Under the pieces are notes generated by a model. The model was given only the letters and a program-made list of their open reading frames with translations. It did not search any database and was not told the origin of the DNA. Shown here piece after piece: positions 24,533-32,444 of a DNA stretch of 64,000 nt (the stretch's first letter is position 1; the number at the start of each line of letters is the position of its first letter). The position numbers were made by a program, and so were the translations under genes. The stretch lies in assembly GCA_963750495.1 (NCBI GenBank), contig CAVVQV010000004.1:124001-188000 (forward strand), in the 5' to 3' direction. The DNA is from JANLYC01 sp963750495 (GTDB lineage: Bacteria; Actinomycetota; Actinomycetes; Propionibacteriales; Nocardioidaceae).

Positions 24533-24626
24533 GGCACCTGCGCCAGGACCCAACCATATGCGCGGGCTATCGCGTCAAGCCAGTCAAGAGGACGATAGAA
24601 GAAGCCCGAGGCGCTGGAGGGACCTG

Positions 24627-25163
24627 ATGGCGAGCCGTGACACGGCCGCGTTCGCGGAGTTTGTCGAGGCACGGTCGAGACCGTTGTTTCGCGCTGCCTA
24701 CCTCATGGTCGGAGACCATGCCCTGGCGGAGGACCTGCTCCAGGAGGCGCTGACCAAGACCTACGTGGCCTGGCCGCGCCTCCGTGACGTCAGCAAGGCA
24801 GAGGCCTACACCCGCAAGGCCATCACGACGACTGCGATCTCGTGGTGGCGGCGCAAGGCGTGGAAGAACGAGCGCCCGCGCGGTGACGTGCCCGAGGTCG
24901 GGCGGGACGCCAGGACGGACGAGGTCGACCAACGCGACTGGCTGTGGGCAGAGCTGCAGAACCTCGCGCCGAAACAACGTGCCGCGATCGTGCTGCGGTA
25001 CTACGAGGACCTCACCGAGGCTCAGACGGCGGAAGCGCTGGGGGTGACGGTGGGGACGGTCAAGAGCCAGGTGTCGGACGGGCTGCGCAAACTGAGGTCG
25101 ATCCTCGGCCCGGACGTCATGCTCGTGGCGAACGAGCCCGATGGAATGGCGGTAGGACGATGA
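24627..25163 (+). CDS. SigE-family ECF RNA polymerase sigma factor
   Basis: 178 aa, ATG with GGAGGG 5 nt upstream. Region 2: FVEARSRPLFRAAYLMVGDHALAEDLLQEALTKTYVAWPRL (residues 7-50). Region 4: LAPKQRAAIVLRYYEDLTEAQTAEALGVTVGTVKSQVSDGLRKL (about 113-160). The sequence style is that of the Streptomyces SigE-family ECF group (about 170-180 aa). Its stop overlaps the start of the membrane-anchored protein that follows, so the pair is probably sigma factor plus regulator. No anti-sigma zinc motif is present in the partner. Confidence 0.92.
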   Translation: MASRDTAAFAEFVEARSRPLFRAAYLMVGDHALAEDLLQEALTKTYVAWPRLRDVSKAEAYTRKAITTTAISWWRRKAWKNERPRGDVPEVGRDARTDEVDQRDWLWAELQNLAPKQRAAIVLRYYEDLTEAQTAEALGVTVGTVKSQVSDGLRKLRSILGPDVMLVANEPDGMAVGR

Positions 25164-26299
25164 GCGAGCTGTTGAAGGACGTCATGAATGATCGAGCCGC
25201 TGCTGCGGGCGGACCACACCTCGACCTGGATGCGATCGTGTCCAACGGAAACAAGCGCATCCGGCGCAACCGCGTCGTGGTCGGTGTGGTGTCCACTGCC
25301 GCCGTGATCGCCGCTGTTTTCGCGGTGCCGGCCGTCGTCGACCGCGATTCGGTCGGTCAACGAAACCTCCAGCCGGCCACCCCTGGGCCCACCTTCGCGA
25401 CGCGGACCACGTCCTGGGCCGTCGACACCACGATCTACTACGGCGACGACGCCATCGACGTCTCGCCCCACACGGTCACCTCGCTCGTCCAGACCGACTA
25501 CGGATTCGTGTTCACCTCCTCCAAGGGTGACCACCAGGGCGTCTACTGGACCAACGCCGTCGATACGAAGCGCATCGGAGAGACCAACCAGGTGGCCGGC
25601 ACCATGCTTGCTGCCGACGACTCCGGGCCGTACGTCGAGTGGGTCGACACGGACGCCCTGCCGCTGCCCGAGTTCGTGGTCTTCGACACGAGCACGGGCA
25701 AGGAGGTCGCCCGCACCAGTCAGGGCAACAAGGCTCCCGCCGACCAGGCCGACGAGTTCGACCTGCCGGTCGTGCACGCGATCGACGGCGGCATCGCCTA
25801 CTGGCACAGCAGTGCCGGCACGGTCGCCTACGACCTGCGTTCCGGCACCCAGCAGGTGGTCATGCCGCACACGAGCCCGGCCTACCTGTTCGACGTCGCC
25901 AGCGGCCTGTTCGGTCACGCGTCGTCCGACGACCTGGCCAGTGCCGTGACAACCACGATGGATGGCAGAAAGCCCGTCATCCAGGGAGCCAGTCCGGTGC
26001 TGTCGCCGGACGGCACCTACGTGGCGACGACGTGGCAGCAGACCCTGCGGATCAGCGAGGTCGCCACCCAACGCGACGTGACGCCCGCAGCCAGCGGCTA
26101 CCAGACCGTGCTGCTCACCCAGTGGATCGACGACACCACGTATGCCGCAATCGCCACCACCGGCGACAACATCTATCGCGGCCCCGTCGACTCGCTCGTG
26201 TGCAGCATTGCCGATGACAGGTGTCTGGTGCAGAACGAGCAGATCGGCTCTCTCGACCGGCTGGTCTTCCCGGTCGGCGGGAGCATCACCGACCGCTGA
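25160..26299 (+). CDS. Membrane-anchored beta-propeller protein, putative sigma regulator
   Basis: 379 aa, ATG overlapping the sigma-factor stop. Short cytosolic N-terminus (residues 1-38, ending RIRRNR), one membrane helix (VVVGVVSTAAVIAAVFAVPAVV, about 39-60) and a long external domain of repeated beta strands (GVYWTNAVDTKRIGETNQVAG, GGIAYWHSSAGTVAYDLRSG, SPDGTYVATTWQQTLRISEV), best read as a WD40/YncE-like propeller. This topology suits an anti-sigma factor whose inner segment holds the sigma factor and whose outer part senses. The inner segment is very short and has no HXXXCXXC motif, so the anti-sigma role is inference. Confidence 0.7.
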   Translation: MSELLKDVMNDRAAAAGGPHLDLDAIVSNGNKRIRRNRVVVGVVSTAAVIAAVFAVPAVVDRDSVGQRNLQPATPGPTFATRTTSWAVDTTIYYGDDAIDVSPHTVTSLVQTDYGFVFTSSKGDHQGVYWTNAVDTKRIGETNQVAGTMLAADDSGPYVEWVDTDALPLPEFVVFDTSTGKEVARTSQGNKAPADQADEFDLPVVHAIDGGIAYWHSSAGTVAYDLRSGTQQVVMPHTSPAYLFDVASGLFGHASSDDLASAVTTTMDGRKPVIQGASPVLSPDGTYVATTWQQTLRISEVATQRDVTPAASGYQTVLLTQWIDDTTYAAIATTGDNIYRGPVDSLVCSIADDRCLVQNEQIGSLDRLVFPVGGSITDR

Positions 26300-26304
26300 G
26301 ATGG

Positions 26305-27810
26305 TTAGCCGGCGCTCGCCCGGCCCTTCGCGGCGTGGGCATCCGCCTCCCGCGAGTAGTTCGGATCGGTCACCAGCCTGCTGCTCCTGGCACTGTAGGC
26401 GAAGTACACGACTAGGCCGATGCCCATCCAGATGAGGAACCGGAGCCACGTTGCGGCAGGAAGGTTCAGCATGAGGTAGACCGCTGCGAGCACGGCGAGC
26501 ACGGGGACGACCGGGACGCCCGGGCAGCGAAAGGCGCGTTCCAGATCCGGGCGGGTCCTGCGCAGCACCAGAACCCCGATCGCAACCAGGGTGAAGGCGA
26601 ACAACGTGCCGATGTTCACCAGCTCGGCGAGCTCTGTCAGCGGGACGAACGTCGAGATCAGCGCCACAGCCACTCCGGTGGTCAGCGTGGTTCGGATGGG
26701 GGTGCCGAAGCGTGGACTGACCTTGGAGAACACCGAGGGAAGCAGTCGGTCTCGACTCATCGCGAAGAAGACCCTGCTCTGCCCCATCATCAGGATCATC
26801 ATCACGGTCGTGAGTCCGACCAGGGCACCAACAGAGATCGTCGTCGCGATACCTGAGTGTCCGACACTACGGAAGGCTGCCGCCAGCGGGGCTTCGACCT
26901 CGATCTCGGAGTACTTGACCATGCCGGTGACGACCAAGGAGACCGCGACGTAGAGCACGGTGCAGATGCCCAGCGAGGCCAGAATTCCGATCGGCATGTC
27001 GCGTTGAGGCTTCTTGGTCTCTTCGGCGGCGGTCGCCACGATATCGAACCCGATGTACGCGAAGAACACGAGAGCGGCTCCGCTGAAGATACCGCTGATC
27101 CCGAACGTACCTGTCGAGAAGCCGAGGTCCTGTAACAGCGACGAAGTCGGCTCGGTGCCCGGTGCTGGCTCTGATCCAGCTGGAGGTATGAACGGGGAGT
27201 AGTTGCCGGACTTGATGAAGAAGATGCCCGCGAAGATGACCAGAAGTACGATGCTGAGCTTGATGACCACCATCACGAAGTTGAACTGGGCAGACACTTT
27301 GATTCCGGTGCAGATGAGCGCCGTCAGAGCGAGCACGATGACGGCCGCGATGATGTTGTGTCCCTCGCCGTAGGCCCAGCCCGGAATCGTGATGTCTGCC
27401 TGGGCCATGACGTCCGCGAAGTACGTCGACCAGCCGACCGCGACCGTACTTGCGCCCAACGCCAGCTCCAGGATGAGGTCCCAGCCGATGATCCATGCCA
27501 CGAGCTCGCCCAGGCTGGCGTAGGAGAAGGTATACGCCGATCCAGCGACGGGGACGGTGCTGGCGAACTCGGCATAGCACAGTGCGGCGAGTGCGCACGC
27601 GAGCCCGGAGAAGACGAAGGACAGCGCGACGGCTGGTCCGGCTTTGGCACCGGCGGCCTCGCCGGTCAGGACGAAGATGCCTGTCCCGATAATGACGCCG
27701 ACACCGAACACCGTGAGCTGGAGGGCACCGAGCTGCTTACGCAGCTGGTGCTCCGGCTCCTCCGTGTCTCGGATGGATTGCTCGATGGTCTTGGTGCGGA
27801 ACAAGTTCAT
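26305..27810 (-). CDS. APC-family amino-acid permease (CAT type)
   Basis: 501 aa, about 12 membrane helices. Helix 1 has the broken-helix signature GVGVIIGTGIFVLTGE, and YAEFASTVPVAGSAYTFSYASLGELVAWIIGWDLILELALGAS follows as in the cationic amino-acid transporter (CAT) group. It imports amino acids with protons or exchanges them; substrate not defined. AGGGAG precedes ATG 27810. It converges with the propeller gene (5-bp gap) and lies just downstream of dxs on the same strand with 74 bp between, probably a separate unit. Confidence 0.9.
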   Translation of the reverse strand: MNLFRTKTIEQSIRDTEEPEHQLRKQLGALQLTVFGVGVIIGTGIFVLTGEAAGAKAGPAVALSFVFSGLACALAALCYAEFASTVPVAGSAYTFSYASLGELVAWIIGWDLILELALGASTVAVGWSTYFADVMAQADITIPGWAYGEGHNIIAAVIVLALTALICTGIKVSAQFNFVMVVIKLSIVLLVIFAGIFFIKSGNYSPFIPPAGSEPAPGTEPTSSLLQDLGFSTGTFGISGIFSGAALVFFAYIGFDIVATAAEETKKPQRDMPIGILASLGICTVLYVAVSLVVTGMVKYSEIEVEAPLAAAFRSVGHSGIATTISVGALVGLTTVMMILMMGQSRVFFAMSRDRLLPSVFSKVSPRFGTPIRTTLTTGVAVALISTFVPLTELAELVNIGTLFAFTLVAIGVLVLRRTRPDLERAFRCPGVPVVPVLAVLAAVYLMLNLPAATWLRFLIWMGIGLVVYFAYSARSSRLVTDPNYSREADAHAAKGRASAG

Positions 27811-27884
27811 GAGTGACTCCCTGACGGGCCGACCGCTGCGACTTATCGGGCATCACCCTAGACCGAGACAGGACAGTCTGCAGA

Positions 27885-29798
27885 TCAGGCCGTGCCCGTC
27901 GTCGAGCGTCGTTCGGTCTCTGTCTGGGAATCCAGGCCGGCCACCCGTGCAGTGATGTCGCGTGACAGGCTCTGCGGCCCGAGGCCGATGGCCTCCAGGA
28001 CGCTGGCACGCTTGCCGTGCTCGAGGAACTTCTGCGGGATCCCGAAGATCATCGTGGGGATCTCGACCTCTGCGTCGGCCAGCGCCAGCTGGAGCGCGGT
28101 CCCGCAGCCGCCGGCGCGACCGTTGTCCTCGATGCTCACGACCAGGCGGTGCTGGCGGCCGAGGTCGACCAGGGTCACGTTGACCGGCTTGACCCACCGT
28201 GGGTCGACGACGGTGACGCCGATGCCCTGGGCGCGGAGCCGGGATGCCACGTCGAGACTGGTGGCCGCCATCGCGCCCACAGCCACGATGAGGACGTCGG
28301 GCTCACCCTCGCGGTAGAGCACGTCGACCCCTCCAACGGTGTCGACGGCCGCCAGGTCGGCTTGCACTGCTCCCTTGGGGATGCGCACCACCGTGGGGGC
28401 ATCGTCGACCTCGACGGCTTCCCGCAGCAGCTCGCGCAGCCGCAGACCGTCGCGCGGAGCGGCCAGCCGCAGTCCCGGAACAACCTGCAGGACCGACATG
28501 TCCCACATGCCGTTGTGGGAGGCCCCGTCGTCACCCGTGATGCCGGCCCGGTCGAGCACGAGCGTGACTCCACATTGGTGCAGTGCCGCGTCCATGAGGA
28601 CCTGGTCGAAGGCCCGGTTGAGGAACGTCGCGTAGATGGCCACGACGGGATGCAGGCCGGCGAGCGCCATACCGCTGGCGGCGGTGACCGCATGCTGCTC
28701 GGCGATGCCGACGTCGAACGTGCGGTCGGGGAACTTCTCGGCGAAACCGTACAGCCCGGTTGGGTAGAGCATGGCGGCCGTGATGGCTACGACGTCTTCG
28801 CGCTCCGCCCCGATCTCGACCAGCTCGTCACGGAACACATCGGTCCAGATCGTCGGCGCCGTCGCCAGGACCTCACCCGTCTCAGGGTCGAAGGCGCCGA
28901 GGGTGTGGAAGTTGTCCTCGTCATGCCGCTCGGCAGGCTCGTAGCCGTGCCCCTTCTGGGTGATGGCGTGCACGAGCACGGGTCCGCCGAAGTTCTTGGC
29001 CTGGGCGAGGGCCTGTTCGAGCGCCTGCCGGTCGTGGCCGTCGACGGGGCCGACGTACTTGATGCCGAGGTCCTCGAACATCCCTTGCGGTGCGAGGGCG
29101 TCCTTGAGGCCCTTCTTGATCGCGTGCAGAGTGTCGTACAGCGGTGGCCCGACGAGCCGGGTGCGGTTGAGCCGGGACTTGACCTGGGCCAGGACCTGTT
29201 CGTAGCGCGGGTCGGTGCGAAGGCCGGCGAGGTGCTCGGCGAGACCGCCGACGGTCGGGCTGTAGGAACGGCCGTTGTCGTTGACCACGATGACGAGGCG
29301 GGAGTCCTTGGCAGACGCGATGTTGTTGAGCGCCTCCCAGGCCATGCCACCGGTGAGTGCACCGTCACCGATGACGCTCACCACATGACGGTCGTCTCCC
29401 TGCAAGGCGTAGGCGGCGGCCAGGCCGGCGCCGTACGACAAGGAGGTGGAGGCGTGCTGGTTCTCGACGATGTCGTGCTCGGACTCGGCGCGGCTCGGGT
29501 AGCCGGACAGGCCACCCTCTTGGCGCAGCGTCGAGAACTCGCCGGCGCGGCCGGTGAGGATCTTGTGCACGTAGGACTGGTGTCCGGTGTCGAGGACGAT
29601 CCGGTCATGGGGCGAGTCGAAGACCCGATGGATCGCCATGGTGAGCTCGACGACGCCGAGGTTGGGGCCGAGGTGGCCGCCGGTCTTGGAGACCTGGGTG
29701 ACGAGGAAGGTGCGGATCTCCTCGGCCAGCTGGAGCAGCTGCTCCTCGTCGAGTTCGCGCAGGTCACGCGGTCCCTCGATCCGGTCGAGCAGGCTCAT
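27885..29798 (-). CDS. dxs: 1-deoxy-D-xylulose-5-phosphate synthase
   Basis: 637 aa, ATG with GGAAGGGG upstream. Condenses pyruvate and glyceraldehyde-3-phosphate with thiamine diphosphate, first step of the MEP isoprenoid pathway. N-terminal half: GHQSYVHKILTGR, GAGLAAAYALQGD and the ThDP/Mg motif GDGALTGGMAWEALNN. Middle: transketolase pyrimidine domain FPDRTFDVGIAEQHAVTAASGMAL, with the Glu that activates ThDP. C-terminal transketolase domain with VSIEDNGRAGGCG. Full length, no anomalies. The other MEP genes are not in the window. Confidence 0.97.
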   Translation of the reverse strand: MSLLDRIEGPRDLRELDEEQLLQLAEEIRTFLVTQVSKTGGHLGPNLGVVELTMAIHRVFDSPHDRIVLDTGHQSYVHKILTGRAGEFSTLRQEGGLSGYPSRAESEHDIVENQHASTSLSYGAGLAAAYALQGDDRHVVSVIGDGALTGGMAWEALNNIASAKDSRLVIVVNDNGRSYSPTVGGLAEHLAGLRTDPRYEQVLAQVKSRLNRTRLVGPPLYDTLHAIKKGLKDALAPQGMFEDLGIKYVGPVDGHDRQALEQALAQAKNFGGPVLVHAITQKGHGYEPAERHDEDNFHTLGAFDPETGEVLATAPTIWTDVFRDELVEIGAEREDVVAITAAMLYPTGLYGFAEKFPDRTFDVGIAEQHAVTAASGMALAGLHPVVAIYATFLNRAFDQVLMDAALHQCGVTLVLDRAGITGDDGASHNGMWDMSVLQVVPGLRLAAPRDGLRLRELLREAVEVDDAPTVVRIPKGAVQADLAAVDTVGGVDVLYREGEPDVLIVAVGAMAATSLDVASRLRAQGIGVTVVDPRWVKPVNVTLVDLGRQHRLVVSIEDNGRAGGCGTALQLALADAEVEIPTMIFGIPQKFLEHGKRASVLEAIGLGPQSLSRDITARVAGLDSQTETERRSTTGTA

Positions 29799-29920
29799 GT
29801 GGCCCCTTCCGTCGTACGCCGTTTCTCCGTGTCTGCGGAGTTTCCCTCAGCCCGAGTGTAGGTGCCTGGCATCGGCGCTGCCGCGCGGCCTCGGGGACGC
29901 TGTTGCGCTCGTCACGTGCG

Positions 29921-30289
29921 CTACAGCCTGGCGCGGAACTGCCTCCCGCGGAAGGCCTCCTCGATCAGGCCGACGGCGCGACGGATCCGCAACAGGCGGG
30001 CACCCTCGCGCTCCCACATGGCGATGGCGCCCTCGACAGACTCGGTGGGCAGGAAGTCACGCAGGCTTGTCCGTGCCTCGGAGATGCCCCGCTGAGTGGC
30101 ATTGATGCTCGCTTCGGTGTGGAGCGCGGTGAACCGGGCCAGCACGACGGGGTGCCGCCGCAGACCTTGGTACATCCGGTAGTCCGGCGGGCACTGGTCG
30201 AGCAGCCAGCCGATCGCGGTGTCCTCCCACCAGGGCGCGCCCGGCGGCCGGACCTGTTCGGGCCATCCTGGCGGGGCGTACGCTGTCAC
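29921..30289 (-). CDS. Unknown 122-aa protein under a LexA box
   Basis: 122 aa from GTG 30289; TATCGT lies 6 nt upstream and a perfect SOS box (30310-30325) covers where the -35 should be, so it is probably leaderless and DNA-damage induced. The protein is soluble and mostly helical, opening APPGWPEQVRPPGAPWWEDTAIGWLLDQCPPDYRMYQGLRRHPVVLARF and continuing with a long amphipathic helix pair to REGARLLRIRRAVGLIEEAFRGRQFRARL. I recall similar uncharacterised actinobacterial proteins but no name or function. No nuclease or polymerase motif is visible. The N-terminal Trp/Pro-rich part looks like the conserved core. Confidence 0.7.
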   Translation of the reverse strand: MTAYAPPGWPEQVRPPGAPWWEDTAIGWLLDQCPPDYRMYQGLRRHPVVLARFTALHTEASINATQRGISEARTSLRDFLPTESVEGAIAMWEREGARLLRIRRAVGLIEEAFRGRQFRARL

Positions 30290-30295
30290 GTTCTC

Positions 30296-30301
30296 ACGAT
30301 A
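30296..30301 (-). promoter_or_regulatory. -10 element of the SOS-controlled 122-aa gene
   Basis: TATCGT on the minus strand, 6 nt before GTG 30289 and 8 nt downstream of the LexA box. A bound LexA dimer would cover the -35 region, the classic repressing position. Confidence 0.5.
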
Positions 30302-30309
30302 ACACTCGT

Positions 30310-30325
30310 TCGAACAGGTGTTCGA
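30310..30325. promoter_or_regulatory. LexA operator (SOS box), perfect consensus
   Basis: TCGAACAGGTGTTCGA is a perfect match to the actinobacterial LexA consensus TCGAAC-N4-GTTCGA. It lies in the 60-bp space between the divergent 122-aa gene (GTG 30289) and the VOC gene (GTG 30350). Its place relative to the -10 at 30296 makes the 122-aa gene the clearer target; the VOC gene could also be controlled. Confidence 0.85.
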
Positions 30326-30349
30326 CTGTTTCAGGGAGGAGGTCCTGAG

Positions 30350-30736
30350 GTGGCAAGCAAGTTCACCGAGCTGGCGATCGACTGTGCCGATCCGGCCGGG
30401 CTCGCTGGGTTCTGGTGTTCGGTCCTCGACTACGAGGTGCAGGACGAAGACGACGGACTTGTCACCATCGGCTCTCCCCTGGTGCCTGACAGGATGGACC
30501 ACCCGGGCCCGGTGCCACCCACGTTGACCTTCGCCCGCGTGCCCGAGGGCAAGACCGTCAAGAACAGGCTCCACCTCGACGTCAACCCGACCGACAGGGA
30601 GCAGGACGAAGAAGTGAGTCGCCTGCTCGATCTAGGTGCCCGCCACGTGGACGTCGGCCAAGCCGATGCGAGCTGGGTCGTGCTGGCTGACCCCGAGGGG
30701 AACGAGTTCTGCGTCCTGGCGAGCCGCTGCCCCTGA
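30350..30736 (+). CDS. VOC-family (glyoxalase-like) protein
   Basis: 128 aa from GTG 30350, preceded by GGAGGAGG with 7 nt spacing. Two beta-alpha-beta-beta-beta units of the vicinal oxygen chelate fold: FTELAIDCADPAGLAGFWCSVLDYEV and the second unit KNRLHLDVNPTDREQDEEVSRLLDLGARHVDVGQ ending VLADPEGNEFCVLAS. The latter is the usual end of the Glyoxalase_6 subfamily. Some members are lyases, dioxygenases or drug-binding resistance proteins; most are uncharacterised. Shares its upstream region with a LexA box. Confidence 0.85.
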   Translation: MASKFTELAIDCADPAGLAGFWCSVLDYEVQDEDDGLVTIGSPLVPDRMDHPGPVPPTLTFARVPEGKTVKNRLHLDVNPTDREQDEEVSRLLDLGARHVDVGQADASWVVLADPEGNEFCVLASRCP

Positions 30737-30763
30737 CCTGCGGCCGCAGACTGGGCGTGGCGC

Positions 30764-30830
30764 TGGTGGTCGAGCCGCACACTCCGGCGGTCGAGCCCTT
30801 CGACATGCTCAGGACAGGCTTGTCGAGACC
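30764..30830. repeat. Extragenic palindromic (REP-like) element
   Basis: The non-coding stretch between the VOC gene and the HNH gene contains GGTGGTCGAG at 30764 and GGTCGAGCCCTTCGACA (30789-30805) facing GGCTTGTCGAGACC (30817-30830). The segment CTTCGACATGCTCAGGACAG is the well-known core of a dispersed REP-type repeat seen in many high-GC genomes (it reads LSMSKG in one frame). It can fold as a hairpin and may end the VOC transcript. Confidence 0.6.
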
Positions 30831-30885
30831 CGGAAACCGTTGTGCACAAGGCGAGAAATGTCTGGGCACCGTCGGGCATGTCGGG

Positions 30886-30891
30886 TAGAAT
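30886..30891 (+). promoter_or_regulatory. -10 element of the 13E12-type HNH gene
   Basis: TAGAAT, followed by 7 nt and ATG 30899: a leaderless promoter. TGGGCA at 30863-30868 is a possible -35 with 17-bp spacing. The LexA box begins on the last base of the -10. Confidence 0.6.
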
Positions 30892-30906
30892 CGAACACAT
30901 GTTCGA
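30891..30906. promoter_or_regulatory. LexA operator (SOS box) over the HNH gene start
   Basis: TCGAACACATGTTCGA, a second perfect TCGAAC-N4-GTTCGA site, 566 bp after the first. It spans the transcription start and the ATG itself. The 13E12-repeat family of M. tuberculosis is known to carry a LexA box in this same place, with the box coding for the start MFD. Confidence 0.88.
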
Positions 30907-32271
30907 CACCGACCTCGATGCTCTCGACGAGACAGGCACCCTCTCCTACGTCGAGCAGGCACGCGCCGCGGTCGAACAAGGCGAGGTCAGGTTGTTGCAG
31001 GCGGCCGCGCACTGGGCCGACCTGCACAGCGAGCTCGCCCGGGCGACCAGTCCGTTGCTGCCCGGGAGTGAGCAGCTGGTCCGGTTCGGCGGCGCCGGCA
31101 CCCCGCCGCTGGCGGAGTTCGCACCCGCCGAGCTCGGTGTGGTGCTCGCGACGTCGTCGTCGGCGGCGGAGCGACTGGTCGGGGACGCGTTGGACCTGCG
31201 GCACCGGCTCCCACGGCTGTGGGCCCGGATCGTGGCCGGTGAGGTGAAGCCGTGGATCGGCCGCAAGTGCGCCGAAGCCACCCGCCACCTGTCTCTGGAG
31301 ACCGTGGCGGTGGTGGACCGCAGGATCGCGAAGTACGCCCACGCGCTGTCGTGGGGGCGGATCGAGGCGATCATTCAAGCCTGTTGGCTGGAGTGTGACC
31401 CCGAGGCTGCGGCTGAGGCCGACGCGCATGCGCAGGCGTCGCTGGGGGTGTGGCTCACCGACCAGCCCACCGAGCCCGGCATCCGAGAGATCTTCATCAG
31501 AGCCGAGGCACCCGACGCGCTGGGGTTCAACGCCACCATCGGCGGCATCTCCACCGGCCTGGGCGCGCTCGGTGACACCCGCCCGGTCGACGTACGCCGG
31601 GCCGCGGCGATCGGGATCCTGGCCAACCCGCAACGGGCGCTGGACCTGTTCGCCGACATCGACGCCGCCACCGACCAGACCGAACCCGACGACCTAGACC
31701 GAACCGGCCGAACCGTGCAGACATCTCCGTCGGCCCGTCGGCCGATCGACACCCGACCGGACGTGACGTTGTACGTCCACCTCACCGACCAGGCCCTGAC
31801 CACCGGGACAAGGGGTGGCCAGGGTGGAGCAGGTCGGACCCGGTCACCCTCGACCGGGTCCGGTCCTGGATCGGCCACGCCCACGTAACCGTGAAACCCG
31901 TCATCGACTTCAACGACCAGATCCCGGTCGATGCCTATGAGATCCCCGACCGGATCCGCGAAACGATCCACCTCGCCATCCCGGTCGACTGCTTCCCCCA
32001 CGCCACCTCCACCCGCAGGACCGGCGACATCGACCACACCATTCCGTTCGTCAAACCCGACGACGGTGGACCACCCGGTCAGACCGGCCTCGGCAAGCTC
32101 GGCCCCATCACCCGCTTCCACCATCGGGTCAAGACCCACGGCCACTGGCAGGTCGCCCAACCGTTCACCGGCGTGTTCGTGTGGCGCACCCCCAACGGCC
32201 GTTATCTCCTGGTCGACCACACCGGCACCCACCAGGCCCTCCACGCCCTGCCGGCACTGCCTCCTGCGTGA
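30899..32271 (+). pseudogene. 13E12-type DUF222/HNH endonuclease gene, frameshifted
   Basis: ATG 30899 opens a DUF222 frame (MFDTDLDALDETGTLSYVEQARAAVEQGE...) that is intact to DVTLYVHLTDQALTTGT and then loses homology, stopping at 31886-31888. The HNH half continues in another frame to 32271: VKPVIDFNDQIPVDAYEIPDRIRE, RTGDIDHTIPFVKPDD (the DH of the HNH core) and TRFHHRVKTHGHWQ. Removing one A at about 31811 and one C in the CCC at 31839-31841 restores an unbroken reading: GVARVEQVG, then PVTLDRVRSWIGHAHVTVKP. So two +1 insertions 28 bp apart break a gene of about 457 codons. Sequencing error is possible. Family members are SOS-induced mobile-like repeats. Confidence 0.85.
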
Positions 32272-32444
32272 GACTCCCCGCGCGGGCGGACGCAGGGACC
32301 GGAGCGGTCGCATCGGAGAGGCAGCCAACCAGCAGAGCCGCCGAGCGGGCACTAACGAGGCTGGTTGCCGCATAGGTTCCGGTCCGGAGTCCGACCGCAA
32401 CGGGCCAGGATCCCACGCCAGCGATGCGTCGCCACCGGCCCACG

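Noticed and set aside
24393..24626. N-terminal extension of the sigma factor into the AOC-barrel gene
   Set aside because: The ATG at 24627 has GGAGGG in front and begins region 2 at the normal distance; the extension overlaps another gene.
28017..29861. 614-codon plus-strand frame opposite dxs
   Set aside because: Antisense shadow of a highly conserved enzyme gene.
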